The notes: generated from the sequence alone by a model not told the origin. Shown: positions 9,888 to 19,883, numbered from the stretch's first letter. The stretch is DNA of 64,000 nucleotides from Ascoidea asiatica (GCA_001600695.1 BCKQ01000001.1:313916-377915), one strand, 5' to 3'. Numbers and translations: made by a program.

Positions 9888-11168
9888 TTAATGATGACTT
9901 AAATTTTTTAATCTTTCTTTTTTTTCTTTTATTCTTTTTTTTTCACGTTTAGATTCTAATTTTTCATCAATTTTAGCTCTTTTTGTTGAAAATTCTTCTT
10001 CTTCAAGTACATCAAAACCATCAGCTTCCATATCAGATAAATCATCATCAGTAAAAGAATTATATGTTCTATTACGAGGACCAAGAATTTTCCAAATTTC
10101 AGCTCTATCATAATCCGGAACATCATCTTTTTCAATGAAACCATCATCATCATCATAATCATCATATCTATCTCTACCACGTACTTTTTCTCTTTCTCTT
10201 TCTCTTTCTATTTCTCTTTTTCTATTTCTAGTTTTTATATTATTGATAGGTTTTTTAATAATATTATTAGTGGAAATAGTAGTTGTAGAAGATGATGATG
10301 ATAATAATTTTTTTTTATTTGAAATTAAATCTTCAGAATCTGAAACTATAAAACCATCATTATGATCATAATCATTCCAATCATTACCATATTTATTTTG
10401 ATTTAATTTTTTATTTTTTAATTTATTTAATTTATTTAATTTATTTAATTTATTTAATTTATTTAATTTATTTAATTTAAATTGTAATTCTTTTGAAGGT
10501 TTTGCAATTGGAATTTGTTTATTATTTTTAATAATTGATGAAGTTTTTAATTTTTTATTATTTAATGATTTTAAAGGTTGAATAATTTGTCTTTTTATTA
10601 ATTTATTATTATTTATAGGTTTAACTTTTGAATTATTTATTTGTTTAGTTAATGATTTTTTTAAAATTGGATTAATTGAGAATTTTGAAGTATCTATATT
10701 TTCAGCAGTTTTCATTAAATCATTAAAATTTAATTTTTTTATAATTAATGTATTTTTTTTTGAATTTCTTAAATTAATTTGATTTAAAAGTTCTTTTTTT
10801 CTTTTTTCTTTATCTATATTATTGTTATTATTATTATTACTAGTATTATTATTACTAGTATTATTATTACTAGTATTATTTGATCTTTTTTGAATTAATT
10901 TTTCTTGTTCTGCTTTTCTTGCAGCTTTTAATCTTGCAACAGAAGGATCATTATATGAATTATGATAATTTCTATTAGAATTAGAATTAGAATTAGAATT
11001 AGAATTAGAATTAGAATTTGAATTCACTTTAGGTTTAGTAATATATATTCTATTATTTGAATTAGTTATAGATTTTTGTTTATTTGCATTTGCATTTGCA
11101 TTTGAAGTTGAAGATGAAGATGAACTATTACCATTTTTAACTTGAGATAAAAGATGAGAAAAATTCAT
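9888..11168 (-). CDS. SPT2: Chromatin protein Spt2 (HMG-like histone chaperone)
   Basis: Spt2 binds histones H3-H4 and DNA and acts in transcription-coupled chromatin maintenance in the nucleus. The diagnostic part is the C-terminal ~90 residues (about 335-426): an acidic run with DDGFIEKDD, a YDRAEIWKILG segment, then SFTDDDLSDMEADGFDVLEEEE and a Lys/Arg-rich helical tail, which is the arrangement of the SPT2 C-terminal domain. The N-terminus is low-complexity: Ser/Asn runs, an Ala-Asn repeat, an Asn-Ser repeat, NNTSNN repeats and about seven NKL tripeptide repeats coded by a near-perfect 9-bp unit. Length (426) is somewhat above the Saccharomyces protein because of these repeats. Convergent with the unknown secretory protein. 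Confidence 0.85.
   Translation of the reverse strand: MNFSHLLSQVKNGNSSSSSSTSNANANANKQKSITNSNNRIYITKPKVNSNSNSNSNSNSNSNSNRNYHNSYNDPSVARLKAARKAEQEKLIQKRSNNTSNNNTSNNNTSNNNNNNNIDKEKRKKELLNQINLRNSKKNTLIIKKLNFNDLMKTAENIDTSKFSINPILKKSLTKQINNSKVKPINNNKLIKRQIIQPLKSLNNKKLKTSSIIKNNKQIPIAKPSKELQFKLNKLNKLNKLNKLNKLNKLKNKKLNQNKYGNDWNDYDHNDGFIVSDSEDLISNKKKLLSSSSSTTTISTNNIIKKPINNIKTRNRKREIEREREREKVRGRDRYDDYDDDDGFIEKDDVPDYDRAEIWKILGPRNRTYNSFTDDDLSDMEADGFDVLEEEEFSTKRAKIDEKLESKREKKRIKEKKERLKNLSHH
10420..10482 (-). repeat. 9-bp coding tandem repeat (Asn-Lys-Leu) in SPT2
   Basis: TTTAATTTA units repeat about seven times in frame, encoding successive Asn-Lys-Leu triplets. This is slippage-type expansion inside the gene and the frame is kept. 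Confidence 0.8.
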
Positions 11169-11865
11169 AGTAACATATATCTTGTATCTTGTATCTTGTA
11201 TCTTATATCTTATATCTTTCCTAGTGATAATAAAGTGTAATCAAGAAGTATATATACTGTACATATACTGTATATATAATAATAATAAGAATAATAACTA
11301 CTGAATAATGATCATTATCAAATAACCTTTAAACACTTCAAAACCTCAAAGCTTTATTCAAATTCACTCGCAGCTGAAACACACTCACCAGCCACTCTCA
11401 CCGTCCACACCTAACAGCCCTTCTTTTAGGGCTCTGCCAACCGAACCACAAAAACACAAAAACACAAAAACACCACCACAACAGTATTACTATTCTATTA
11501 CTATTCTATTACTATTCTATTCTACTACTGTTCTACTACTCTATTACTATTCTACTACTGTTCTCTTCTAATGGGAATATCTGTTTATTCACTTTATCCA
11601 CTTTATCCAATACAAGAGTGATTTGATTACAAGAGTAACTAAATAAGTAAACAACTTAATACCTAGTAAATAGAATAACTACAATAACTAATAACCATTT
11701 CACACTCACTCACTCACTCACACACTCACTTTCTTTCTTTCTTTCCTTCTTTCCTTCTTCTTCTTTTGCTTCATTTTCTTTTGTTTCTTTATTAACTTCA
11801 AAAACAAGCATTATGCATCACCATGTCTTCCCTGCATATACCAAACCTTAATTATTATAATTATT
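11169..11865. other. SPT2 promoter region with simple repeats
   Basis: Between the SPT2 start and the 3' end of the next minus-strand gene. Contains CAAAAACA repeats (11452-11475), a TTACTATTCTA-like tandem array (11484-11575), a CACT repeat (11702-11730), and an inverted AGCCCT...AGGGCT pair near 11416-11432. TACTGTATA lies at 11266-11274. No gene seen. Confidence 0.6.
11484..11575. repeat. Imperfect ~11-bp tandem array
   Basis: Repeated TATTCTATTAC and TACTACTGTTC units, pyrimidine-rich on the plus strand, upstream of SPT2. Confidence 0.65.
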
Positions 11866-12855
11866 TTAATTATTATAAAATTCAATTTTATTATTTAAAT
11901 AAATTAAATTAATTAAACCAAATTTACCATTTAAAATTTTTTCATCAATAAATTTAAAACATTTTTCATCTCCATATTTAAATTTTATCATACCAATCAT
12001 TAAATAAAAATTTCTTTTAATTAAAAATTTATTATTATTATTATTATAATTATTTAATTTAAAATTTAAATTTTTAAAAATTTTATTTTTAAAATAAAAT
12101 TCATTTAAAATTTTTAAATTTTTTAATTTATTTATTTTAATTTCTTTATTTAATTTATTTCGAATATTAAATTTATTATTTAAATTAAAATTTATTGAAA
12201 TTTTATTTTTTTCTTTATTATTTTTAAAATTATTATATATATTAAAATTTAAATCTTCAATTATATCATTATTATCATTATTATCTTCAATCTCAATTTC
12301 TTTTTTATTAAAAAAAGAATAATAATTAATTTTATTCTTAAATTTATAATTCATTAAAAATATATTTATATATAAATCAAATATTAAATATCCAAATTTA
12401 TTATATTTCTTATTATTTTCAATATTATTAATATCATCATAATCACATAAATATATTAAATTAATTATATTTCTTTTATCTAATTTATAATCATTTGATA
12501 AAAATTTTAAATAATTCTTAATTTTTATATCCAAATTTTTTTTAAATAATTTATTATTATAATAATTTATCATTATTTTTTTATAATTATAATTATTTAT
12601 TTCATTATTATTATTATATTCACTTTTTTCTCTATTTAAATAATTTAAATTCATTTTATTTTCTTTAAAATTTTCTCTTCTTTTAAAATCTTTTATTCTT
12701 TTCTTATTTTTATATATCTTTATATTTCCATTTTCATTATTTCTTTTACATACATTTAAATTCAATTTCTCAAATGTATTTCCATTAATTGTAATACTTG
12801 TACATAATGTTGAAAAATAACTTCTAAATATTATTCTACCTATTCCAATTCTCAT
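11866..12855 (-). CDS. Probable mitochondrial large-subunit ribosomal protein, RNase III-like (mL57/Mrpl15 type)
   Basis: A 329-residue, very basic, Asn-rich protein. The N-terminus (residues 1-25, with three Arg, Ser/Thr and no acidic residue) looks like a mitochondrial targeting sequence. The last ~50 residues read as an RNase III-like helical ending: YLMIGMIKFKYGDEKCFKFIDEKIL, resembling catalytically inactive RNase III folds such as mL57 in yeast mitoribosomes. The middle is heavily eroded by Asn/Lys codons, so no catalytic signature can be seen. Assignment rests on the C-terminal pattern plus the presequence and is tentative; an unknown mitochondrial protein is the alternative. Confidence 0.45.
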   Translation of the reverse strand: MRIGIGRIIFRSYFSTLCTSITINGNTFEKLNLNVCKRNNENGNIKIYKNKKRIKDFKRRENFKENKMNLNYLNREKSEYNNNNEINNYNYKKIMINYYNNKLFKKNLDIKIKNYLKFLSNDYKLDKRNIINLIYLCDYDDINNIENNKKYNKFGYLIFDLYINIFLMNYKFKNKINYYSFFNKKEIEIEDNNDNNDIIEDLNFNIYNNFKNNKEKNKISINFNLNNKFNIRNKLNKEIKINKLKNLKILNEFYFKNKIFKNLNFKLNNYNNNNNKFLIKRNFYLMIGMIKFKYGDEKCFKFIDEKILNGKFGLINLIYLNNKIEFYNN

Positions 12856-13012
12856 TTTCCCCTTCTCTCCATCTACTCTCTTTATATTCTATTCATATAT
12901 TATTCATTAATATATTCATTATTTATTAATTTATTGTTTGTTTATTAAATATATATTGAAATACCGCATATTGAAAGTACACCATTACCCGCCTTTATAT
13001 ACTTCAAATCTT

Positions 13013-13706
13013 TCAAAAGAATTGAAATCTGAATTTATAAATTAAAAATGAAAAATATAAAAAAATTAAAGAAAAAAAAATTATGAATAATTTAAATTTA
13101 AATTTAAATAATTTTTTTTTATAATTAATTTTATTTATATTTTTATTTAATTTTAAAAATTTATTAAAATTATTTAAAATTTTTTTATTTTTATTTAATT
13201 TTAAAAATTTTAAATTTATAATTTTTTCAAATTCATTTAAATTATTTTTAATTTTATTTAAAATTTCTTCATTAATTATTATTAAATTATTATTATTATC
13301 ACTTAGTTTATTATCACTTAGTTTAGTATTTAAAAAACTTTTTGATAAATTATTAATTTTAATTTCAAAAATATTTAAATATTTTAAATAATCATTAATT
13401 ATTTGAATTTTAAAATTATAATTCAATTCATTCTTTAATTCATTCTTTAATTCATTCTTTAATTCATTATAATTAATTGATTTATTATTTGTAAATTGAT
13501 TAAATAAATCAAATTTATTCACTTCTAAAATATTATTATTTTTTTCATTATTATCTTTTTTTAAATTTTTAAAATAATTTAAATCTAATTTAATTTTCTC
13601 ATCTTTTAAACTATAATCATTATTAATTAAATTATTTGATGAATATTTATTAAAATTTAATAATTTAAAAGGATAATCACTCATAAATCCTTCATTATCA
13701 TTTTCT

Positions 13707-13742
<36 letters not shown>

Positions 13743-13865
13743 GTAATATTAAATTTAAGTAAATTTTGATCTAATTTATCTTTACAATCAATTAAATTCT
13801 TTAAATAATCTATTTTTATATCATCATTTTGAATCTCATTGGGTTTACTTTTATTTTCATTACTG

Positions 13866-13918
<53 letters not shown>

Positions 13919-14041
13919 GGTATTATCATTGGAATTATCATTGGAATTGGTATGAATATCTTCAGTTAACATCAAATCCACCACTTCCTGAGTGTATTTG
14001 TATCTCAATATACTACCATCTCTATCTCTATCTCTCTCCAT
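13013..14041 (-). CDS. Unknown tail-anchored membrane protein, Asn-rich
   Basis: I do not recognise this 342-residue protein. The N-terminal ~30 residues (charged start, then YTQEVVDLMLTEDIHTN) look conserved. Next come two poly-Asn runs, an in-frame repeat of about four KNEL units near the middle, and a long Lys/Asn-rich helical, probably coiled-coil region. The last ~25 residues form a single hydrophobic span flanked by Lys/Arg with no tail after it, as in C-terminally anchored proteins such as SNAREs or ER/peroxisome adaptors. No SNARE zero-layer motif can be made out. It shares a divergent promoter with EFB1. Confidence 0.65.
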
Positions 14042-14188
14042 TCCTCTACTTTTCTCTACTCTCTTCTCTCTCTTCTCTCTATACTCTCTATACTCTCTAT
14101 TATCTTCCTCTTCTTCTTCTTTTTCTTCTTCTGTTATATTACTTATTACTTATTTCTTATTTCTTTCATTTCATTTCAATTAATTTCA

Positions 14189-14217
14189 ATCGGCAAAAAC
14201 ACAAAGCCATTGCCGAT
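14189..14217. repeat. Inverted repeat ATCGGCAA / TTGCCGAT
   Basis: Perfect 8-bp arms (14189-14196 and 14210-14217) separated by 13 bp, in the GC-richer patch of the EFB1 promoter. It could be a dimeric transcription-factor site. Confidence 0.6.
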
Positions 14218-14310
14218 ATCCGTGCTTCCCAACTCAGGATTGCACTTTCCTTTACGGACTTCAATCCTGTGTTTTTTCCATATTTCCACTCCTCGGTTTT
14301 CAAATCCAGA

Positions 14311-14352
14311 CACGTGCTCGTACAGCCCTAACTGCCCTCTTTAAAGCCCTAC
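14311..14352 (+). promoter_or_regulatory. EFB1 promoter cluster: CACGTG plus two AGCCCTA motifs
   Basis: CACGTG at 14311-14316, AGCCCTAA at 14324-14331 and AGCCCTAC at 14345-14352, about 285-325 bp upstream of the EFB1 start. CACGTG is the Cbf1 core and RCCCTAA the Tbf1 core. The pair controls ribosomal-protein genes in Candida-type yeasts, so a shared translation-gene promoter code is a reasonable inference. Confidence 0.5.
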
Positions 14353-14636
14353 TCTTATTTACGGTACCACTGCACTGGTTCTCTCCACTTTCTTCTTCTT
14401 CTTCTTTTCTTTGTTTTCCCACTGAAAATTTTTTCTGTTTTTGTTGTTGCCAAATGCTCATTTTCATCCACTTTCAATTCACTTTCAATTCAATTCAATC
14501 TTCAATTCAATCTTCAATATAAATTAATCATTTTTAATAATCATCAATATCAAATATCCATTGTTATATAATTTAGTTTATTATATTTTATTATCTCATA
14601 TATATCTAATCAACAATTAATAATCCTTTTTTAAAA

Positions 14637-15653
14637 ATGAGTTTCTCAAAAATTGAATCTATTAAATCTTTAAATGATTTATTAGTTGAAAATTCTTACG
14701 TTCAAGGGTAAGTCTTTTATTATTAAATAATTTATATTAAATATATTAAATATATTTAATATAACTTTTAAACTACTTAAATTAATCAATTCAATTCAAT
14801 GAAATAATAATAATTGTATAATCTATTGATTCAATTCAATTCAATTCAATATAATATAATATAATATAATGAAAGAAAATGATAATTTAATGATGATTAA
14901 TTTGGTCCGTGTTTACTAGGTAGATTAAGACCCTATCCTATGAGTATCAAATCCAAGAGCTTTTGCTCATCTCTGATAATTTATCAATATTTTATAATTT
15001 AAAGAAATTAAAGATATAATCTTTTTCCGTAGTTAATTATTGAATTAAAACTAACAACATATTTTATTAATAATCATAGTTCCTCTCCAAATCAAGCTGA
15101 TGTTAAAGCTTATAAATCTTTTCAAAATGAATTTCCTGCTTTCACAAGATGGTTTAATCATATTTCTTCATTCCAAGATGATTTTGAATCTTTACCAGCT
15201 GCAAAAGAAGAACCAAAAGCTGTTTCTACTGCCGTTGAAGAAGAAGAAGATGATGATGATGATGAAGATGTTGATTTATTTGGATCTGATGATGATGAAG
15301 AAGAAGATGAAGCTGCTGCTAAATTAAAAGAAGAAAGATTAGCTGCTTATGCTGCTAAAAAAGCTGCAAAAGGTCCAAAACCTGCTGCAAAATCAATTAT
15401 TACTTTAGATGTTAAACCATGGGATGATGAAACTGATTTAAAAGAATTATTAAATAATGTTAAACAAATTAATATGGATGGTTTAACTTGGGGTGCTTCA
15501 ACTTTTGTACCTGTTGGTTTTGGTATTAAAAAATTACAAATTAATTTAGTTGTTGAAGATGATAAAGTATCTTTAGAAGATTTACAAAATTTAATTGAAG
15601 AAGATGAAGATCATGTTCAATCAACTGATGTTATTGCCATGCAAAAATTATAA
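14637..15653 (+). CDS. EFB1: Translation elongation factor eEF1B alpha (GDP-GTP exchange factor), spliced
   Basis: Exchanges GDP for GTP on eEF1A during translation elongation. Two exons: 14637-14707 and 15080-15653, joined inside a Gly codon, giving 214 residues (Saccharomyces Efb1 has 206). The intron starts GTAAGT and ends CATAG, with AACTAAC at 15049-15055. The N-terminal GST-C-like part ([24 protein letters not shown]) is followed by an acidic hinge with Asp/Glu runs ([11 protein letters not shown]) and the catalytic EF1-GNE domain from [17 protein letters not shown] to the end ([27 protein letters not shown]). Every landmark of the family is present. A snoRNA gene lies in the intron. 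The 3' end is 68 bp from the convergent neighbour. Confidence 0.97.
14708..15079 (+). other. EFB1 intron (372 nt)
   Basis: 5' site GTAAGT at 14708, branch sequence AACTAAC at 15049-15055, 3' AG at 15078-15079. Splicing restores the frame exactly into conserved EFB1 sequence. It hosts U18. Confidence 0.95.
14881..14985 (+). ncRNA. snR18: C/D box snoRNA U18 (snR18), intron-encoded
   Basis: Guides 2'-O-methylation of 25S rRNA. C box TGATGA at 14891-14896 and D box CTGA at 14973-14976, bracketed by a short terminal stem (GATAA at 14881-14885 with TTATC at 14981-14985). The guide TTGGTCCGTGTTT at 14902-14914 is complementary to the very conserved 25S segment AAACACGGACCAA, the U18 target region. 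Length (about 100 nt) fits yeast snR18. Its location inside the EFB1 intron matches Saccharomyces, so it is presumably released by intron debranching and trimming. The D' box after the guide (ACTAGG) is degenerate. Confidence 0.93.
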
Positions 15654-15721
15654 TCAATAAATTATAAATACTATTTTGAATATACATTAAATATATAATT
15701 AATTTTCTTTTATTCATTCAT

Positions 15722-17524
15722 TCAATACTCATAATCAAAATCAAAATTATTATAATTAAAATCATAATTATTATTATTACTATTATTATTATTATTATTA
15801 TTATGATCTCCATTGATTAAATACATTTCTTCAATTAAAATATTTGTATTAAGATTATTAATTATCATTTCTTCATTTTTATTCTTAATATCTTCAATAT
15901 CTTTAATTTTTAATTTTTCTAAAATACCATTACTTAACTTATTACTCATTTTATTATCATCATTATTATCTGAAATAATTTCAAAATCATTTAAATTATA
16001 ATAATTTTTCATTTCATTAAAATATATTAATAAAATTTTTTTAATATCTTTAAAATTATTATAAATTTTAAAAAATTGATTAAAAATTATTAAATAATCA
16101 TTTTTTTTAAAAATTATTTTAAAAATTTTTAAAAATTGATTAATTTTAATTTTATTAATTATATTAAATAAATTTTTTTTTAAAATTTCAAATAATAATT
16201 TTTTAAAAATTAAATTATTTAAAATTAAATTAAAATTTATATTAAAATTTTTATTTAAAATAAATTTTAAATTTTTAAAATTATTTATAATTTGAATATA
16301 TTCAATAATTTTTCTTTTTTTAATAAAATAAATTATAAAAATTATAAATTCATTAAAATTTTCACAATTATAATTAAATATTAAATAATTTTTATTTAAA
16401 ATTTTATTAATTGATTTAATATTGGAATTGTTATTATTATTATTATTATTAAGGAAATTTTTTGTAAAGATTTTATTATCATCTTTATTAATATTAAATA
16501 AAGAAGAATTTGAATTTTTTAAAATTTTAATTTCATTTTGAATTAAATTTAAATAAAATTTTTGAAAATAATTTTTTTGAATTAATTTTGAATCTAAATT
16601 TGTTAAAATTAAATTATTTTTAAATTCTAAAATTTCAAAATCTTTTGAAATTAAATATGAATTAATTAAGAATTTATATGATAAAAAATTTAAATTTTTT
16701 TTATTAATTAAATTATTTAATTTTTTTTTTTCAATTAGTTTTAATTTTAATTGAGATTGTAATTGAGATTGTAATTGAGATTGAGATTTTAAATTATTTA
16801 AAAAAGGATATAAATTTAAGAAAATTTTAAATAATTGATTTGAATAATTAAAATTTAATGAATTAAAACAATTTATTGAAGAATAATAATAAAATTCAAT
16901 AAAATCAAAGAAATTTAAATTATATTTTAAAATATTAAAATTTTTTATATTATTTAATAAGTTATTAGAAGTATTTAAAGTATTGGCGGTATTATTATTA
17001 TCATCATTAGATGGAAATAAAAATTGATTAATTTCAAATCTTTTATTTTTATAAATATTTTTAACAATTTCAATTAATATTGGATTTAAAGATTTATCAA
17101 TATTAAGATAATTTAAAGAAATTTTGATTAAAGATTTATAAATTAAAATATTATTGTTATTATTGTTATTATTGTTATTATAAAAAGATTCAGCTAAATT
17201 TAAATAATTTAAAATTATTGATTTAAAAATTTTTAAGAATGTATTGTTATCATTGTTATTAATATTGTTGTTATTTGAAAATTTTAAATTAGATAAATAG
17301 AAATTAATTAAATTTAATAAATTTTTAAAATAAATGAAATCATTATTACTATATTTAATTAATAAAAATTGAATATAATAAGAAGATTTAATTTTTTCAT
17401 TAATTATTGTATTAATATTAATAAATTGAATTGATTCATTTATTAAAATATTAAATGGTAATTTTTTAATTCTATTTATGAAATGATTTATTGAAATTGA
17501 TTGATTTATTAATTTATTATCCAT
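15722..17524 (-). CDS. Unknown helical-repeat protein, possibly a CSN3-like PCI protein
   Basis: A 600-residue protein made almost wholly of Asn, Ile, Leu, Lys and Phe, which hides homology. It has regular amphipathic helices throughout. A stretch near residues 205-235 (FIEFYYYSSINCFNSLNFNYSNQLFKIFL) has the two-helix TPR-like look of COP9 signalosome subunit 3 and other PCI-complex proteins. An acidic/Asn-rich tail ends with Asp/Tyr residues (last 30 residues), also seen in such subunits. A Gln-Ser-Gln-Leu repeat lies near residues 248-262. No membrane span or catalytic motif is evident. Convergent with EFB1. The CSN3-like idea is a guess; the open frame itself is solid. Confidence 0.6.
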   Translation of the reverse strand: MDNKLINQSISINHFINRIKKLPFNILINESIQFININTIINEKIKSSYYIQFLLIKYSNNDFIYFKNLLNLINFYLSNLKFSNNNNINNNDNNTFLKIFKSIILNYLNLAESFYNNNNNNNNNNILIYKSLIKISLNYLNIDKSLNPILIEIVKNIYKNKRFEINQFLFPSNDDNNNTANTLNTSNNLLNNIKNFNILKYNLNFFDFIEFYYYSSINCFNSLNFNYSNQLFKIFLNLYPFLNNLKSQSQLQSQLQSQLKLKLIEKKKLNNLINKKNLNFLSYKFLINSYLISKDFEILEFKNNLILTNLDSKLIQKNYFQKFYLNLIQNEIKILKNSNSSLFNINKDDNKIFTKNFLNNNNNNNNSNIKSINKILNKNYLIFNYNCENFNEFIIFIIYFIKKRKIIEYIQIINNFKNLKFILNKNFNINFNLILNNLIFKKLLFEILKKNLFNIINKIKINQFLKIFKIIFKKNDYLIIFNQFFKIYNNFKDIKKILLIYFNEMKNYYNLNDFEIISDNNDDNKMSNKLSNGILEKLKIKDIEDIKNKNEEMIINNLNTNILIEEMYLINGDHNNNNNNNSNNNNYDFNYNNFDFDYEY

Positions 17525-17562
17525 AATTTATATAATTATGTTAATATTCTTTCATGAATTGA

Positions 17563-17640
17563 TGAATTGAATCAGTTATTAATGAATTGAATCAGTTATT
17601 AATGAATTGAATCAGTTATTGATGAATTGATTGATGAATT
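17563..17640 (+). repeat. 20-bp tandem repeat, about 3.5 copies
   Basis: Unit AATGAATTGAATCAGTTATT repeated nearly perfectly, upstream of the minus-strand unknown gene. Confidence 0.8.
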
Positions 17641-17656
17641 GTATCAGCGCTTAAGG

Positions 17657-17658
17657 AA

Positions 17659-17701
<43 letters not shown>

Positions 17702-17702
17702 A
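17657..17702 (+). repeat. (AAAT)n microsatellite
   Basis: About eleven consecutive AAAT/AATA units. Confidence 0.85.
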
Positions 17703-17904
17703 TGTTTATATTCCTGTTTATATTGAATATATTGAATATATTAAATACCTTTATTTATTGTTGATCACGGGACTTCAGCTATTAACTTATAAAAGAGATT
17801 GTAGCAGATCCAGGAAATTGGCGAGAGAAACTCATTTCAAGCAGATTTACAACAAAGTCCAAGAAATTCAATGAAAGAACTGTGAATATCGGTGAAGTGG
17901 TTAA

Positions 17905-17955
17905 GGAAGCAGTAATGAAGCAGTAATGAAGTAGTAATGAAGTAGTAATGAAGTG
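17905..17955 (+). repeat. 12-bp tandem repeat
   Basis: GAAGCAGTAAT/GAAGTAGTAAT units repeated about four times in the RPL11 upstream region. Confidence 0.7.
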
Positions 17956-18172
17956 GTTATGGAAGTGGGAGAAGTAACAAAGTAGAAAAGAGCTTGAAAG
18001 AAAATGAAGCTGTGTTTATTGCCACTTTGCGTTTGTGGAGCAGGCGAAAACACTGCCGAGGGGGGGGGGGGGTTGCAAGTGCTCGTGACCAGACAGTCGG
18101 AAGTAAAATCAAATTAGGTAATTGTTGTGTGGTGTTGTGTAATGCAATATTATGTAGGAGGGACTTCACACG

Positions 18173-18295
18173 AGCCCTAGAGACCGTTATTGTGGTAGTT
18201 GTTGTATCACATGTATTTACCCAGGGCAGTTGTTTTGAAAACTACGAGGTAAACAGTCAAAATAGAATATATCGTTGCTGCACTTCAAACACGTG
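18173..18295 (+). promoter_or_regulatory. RPL11 promoter motifs: AGCCCTAG and CACGTG
   Basis: AGCCCTAG (18173-18180, Tbf1-like core) and CACGTG (18290-18295, Cbf1 core), 380-500 bp upstream of the RPL11 start codon. The same two motif types occur upstream of EFB1, as expected for co-regulated translation genes. Confidence 0.5.
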
Positions 18296-18606
18296 CACGC
18301 GCTTGAAATAAATTCCGCTAATATCAGCTGAGATCCGCTGTTGCTGTGTGCTTCTGAGCAAGTTTTCCTGGGTGCGGATTGCGCTCCCAGTTTGTCTTTT
18401 GCACGCAGTGAGAGAAGCGGGAGTTGATAATTCATTCAACACTGCTCTGGAAGTCAGTAAGTAAAGCAAACAGTACTTACTTACTTAGAATCTAAGTAAC
18501 TTAACTTACTAAGGATATTGGATTCAATCAAAATTATATTATTAAATTTATATCATAATAAATTAAAGCTTTATTAAGAATTCTGGATTAAAAATAAAAA
18601 AAGATT

Positions 18607-18661
18607 ATAATATAATATAATATAATATAATATAATATAATATAATATAATATAATATAAC
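18607..18661 (+). repeat. (TATAA)n pentanucleotide repeat
   Basis: About eleven TATAA units ending roughly ten bases before the RPL11 ATG; probably part of the leader or of the initiation region. Confidence 0.85.
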
Positions 18662-18671
18662 ATTAGCAAAA

Positions 18672-19883
18672 ATGGTATGTCTAATTTACTCAACTTTTTA
18701 TTTATATATATTTAATGGGAAATAATAATGAAAAAATACAAGTTAATCATGAATTAAATTGAAAAATTAAAATGAGAAAAATATTCAAATAGATATATTA
18801 TGGATTAAAGAAATATGAAAAGATAATATAATGAAAAAAAGAATAATGAAATTATCAAAATATAAAAATAACAAAATATTCAAATTCAATATTGATATTT
18901 ATTGAATTACATAAATATAATTAAATATATAGAAAATAAAAACTTTAAAGTAATTAATTATATTCATTGAACAATATATCTTCAAATAACATATATTCAG
19001 TTAGTTATATATATATACATTTACTACAAGATCTATCATGATATTTAAAATTCATTTAATTATTAAAAAAAAAAGTATTTTCAAATCTTTATATTCATAT
19101 TCATGAAATATTTCATTTATTTATAATCTATCTATTATCACCATTAATCTAATTATATTAATATATTAAAATATTTAAAATTTAATATTTAATATTTAAT
19201 ATTTAATATTAATCACCTTAACCATCCATCTTATTAAATAAATAAATAAATTAATTATTAAATGAAAATGAAAATATCAAAATTATATTTATAATTAAAT
19301 AAGTTTATTTACAACTCAATTAATCAACCATACTAACATTTCTTATAATTATAAATTATAGTCTTCAAAAGCCCAAAATCCAATGCGTGAACTTAAAATC
19401 GAAAAATTAGTTTTAAATATTTGTGTTGGTGAATCTGGTGATAGATTAACAAGAGCTTCAAAAGTTTTAGAACAATTATCTGGTCAAACTCCTGTTCAAT
19501 CAAAAGCAAGATATACTGTAAGAACTTTTGGTATTCGTCGTAATGAAAAAATTGCTGTTCATGTTACAATTCGTGGTCCAAAAGCTGAAGAAATTTTAGA
19601 ACGTGGTTTAAAAGTTAAAGAATATCAATTACGTCATAGAAATTTCTCAGAAACTGGTAATTTTGGTTTTGGTATTGATGAACATATTGATTTAGGTATT
19701 AAATATGATCCTGGAATTGGAATTTATGGTATGGATTTTTATGTTGTTATGGGTAGAAATGGTAATCGTGTTGCAAGAAGAAAACGTTGTAAAGCAAAAG
19801 TTGGTCATACTCATAAAATTGATAAAGAAGATTCAATTAAATGGTTTAAAGAAAAATATGATGCTGATGTTTTAAATAAATAA
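18672..19883 (+). CDS. RPL11: 60S ribosomal protein L11 (uL5), spliced after the start codon
   Basis: Large-subunit protein at the central protuberance, contacting 5S rRNA. Exon 1 is only the ATG (18672-18674); exon 2 runs 19362-19883, giving 174 residues, the Saccharomyces length. The intron begins GTATGT, has TACTAAC at 19331-19337 and ends TATAG. The protein is nearly identical to yeast Rpl11 ([19 protein letters not shown], then [53 protein letters not shown], ending KYDADVLNK). An unspliced reading would start at the internal Met (19383) and lose eight conserved residues, so the spliced form is right. Confidence 0.97.
18675..19361 (+). other. RPL11 intron (687 nt)
   Basis: GTATGT at 18675, TACTAAC at 19331-19337, AG at 19360-19361. 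Very AT-rich. I found no C/D or H/ACA snoRNA boxes in it. Confidence 0.95.

Larger units (their letters stand above)
14042..14636. other. Divergent promoter of the tail-anchored gene and EFB1
   Basis: Starts with CTCTCTATA-type pyrimidine repeats (14050-14150), then a GC-richer patch (about 14190-14370) with an inverted repeat, CACGTG and AGCCCTA motifs, then an AT-rich leader into EFB1. No additional gene. Confidence 0.65.
17525..18671. other. Divergent promoter of the unknown gene and RPL11
   Basis: About 1.15 kb. It begins with tandem repeats (17563-17702), then a distinctly GC-richer patch (about 17760-18460) with a C/G run (GGGGGGGGGGG at 18061), AGCCCTAG at 18173-18180 and CACGTG at 18290-18295, and ends with a pentanucleotide repeat just before RPL11. 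Overlapping short open frames in the GC-rich part lie on both strands and look accidental. Confidence 0.6.

Noticed and set aside
15100-15327. Leu/Lys/Met-rich open frame inside EFB1 exon 2
   Set aside because: Shadow of the acidic hinge of EFB1 read in another frame.
17957-18469. Cluster of short frames upstream of RPL11
   Set aside because: Open on both strands at once with Cys-rich, random-looking products; better explained as the RPL11 promoter.
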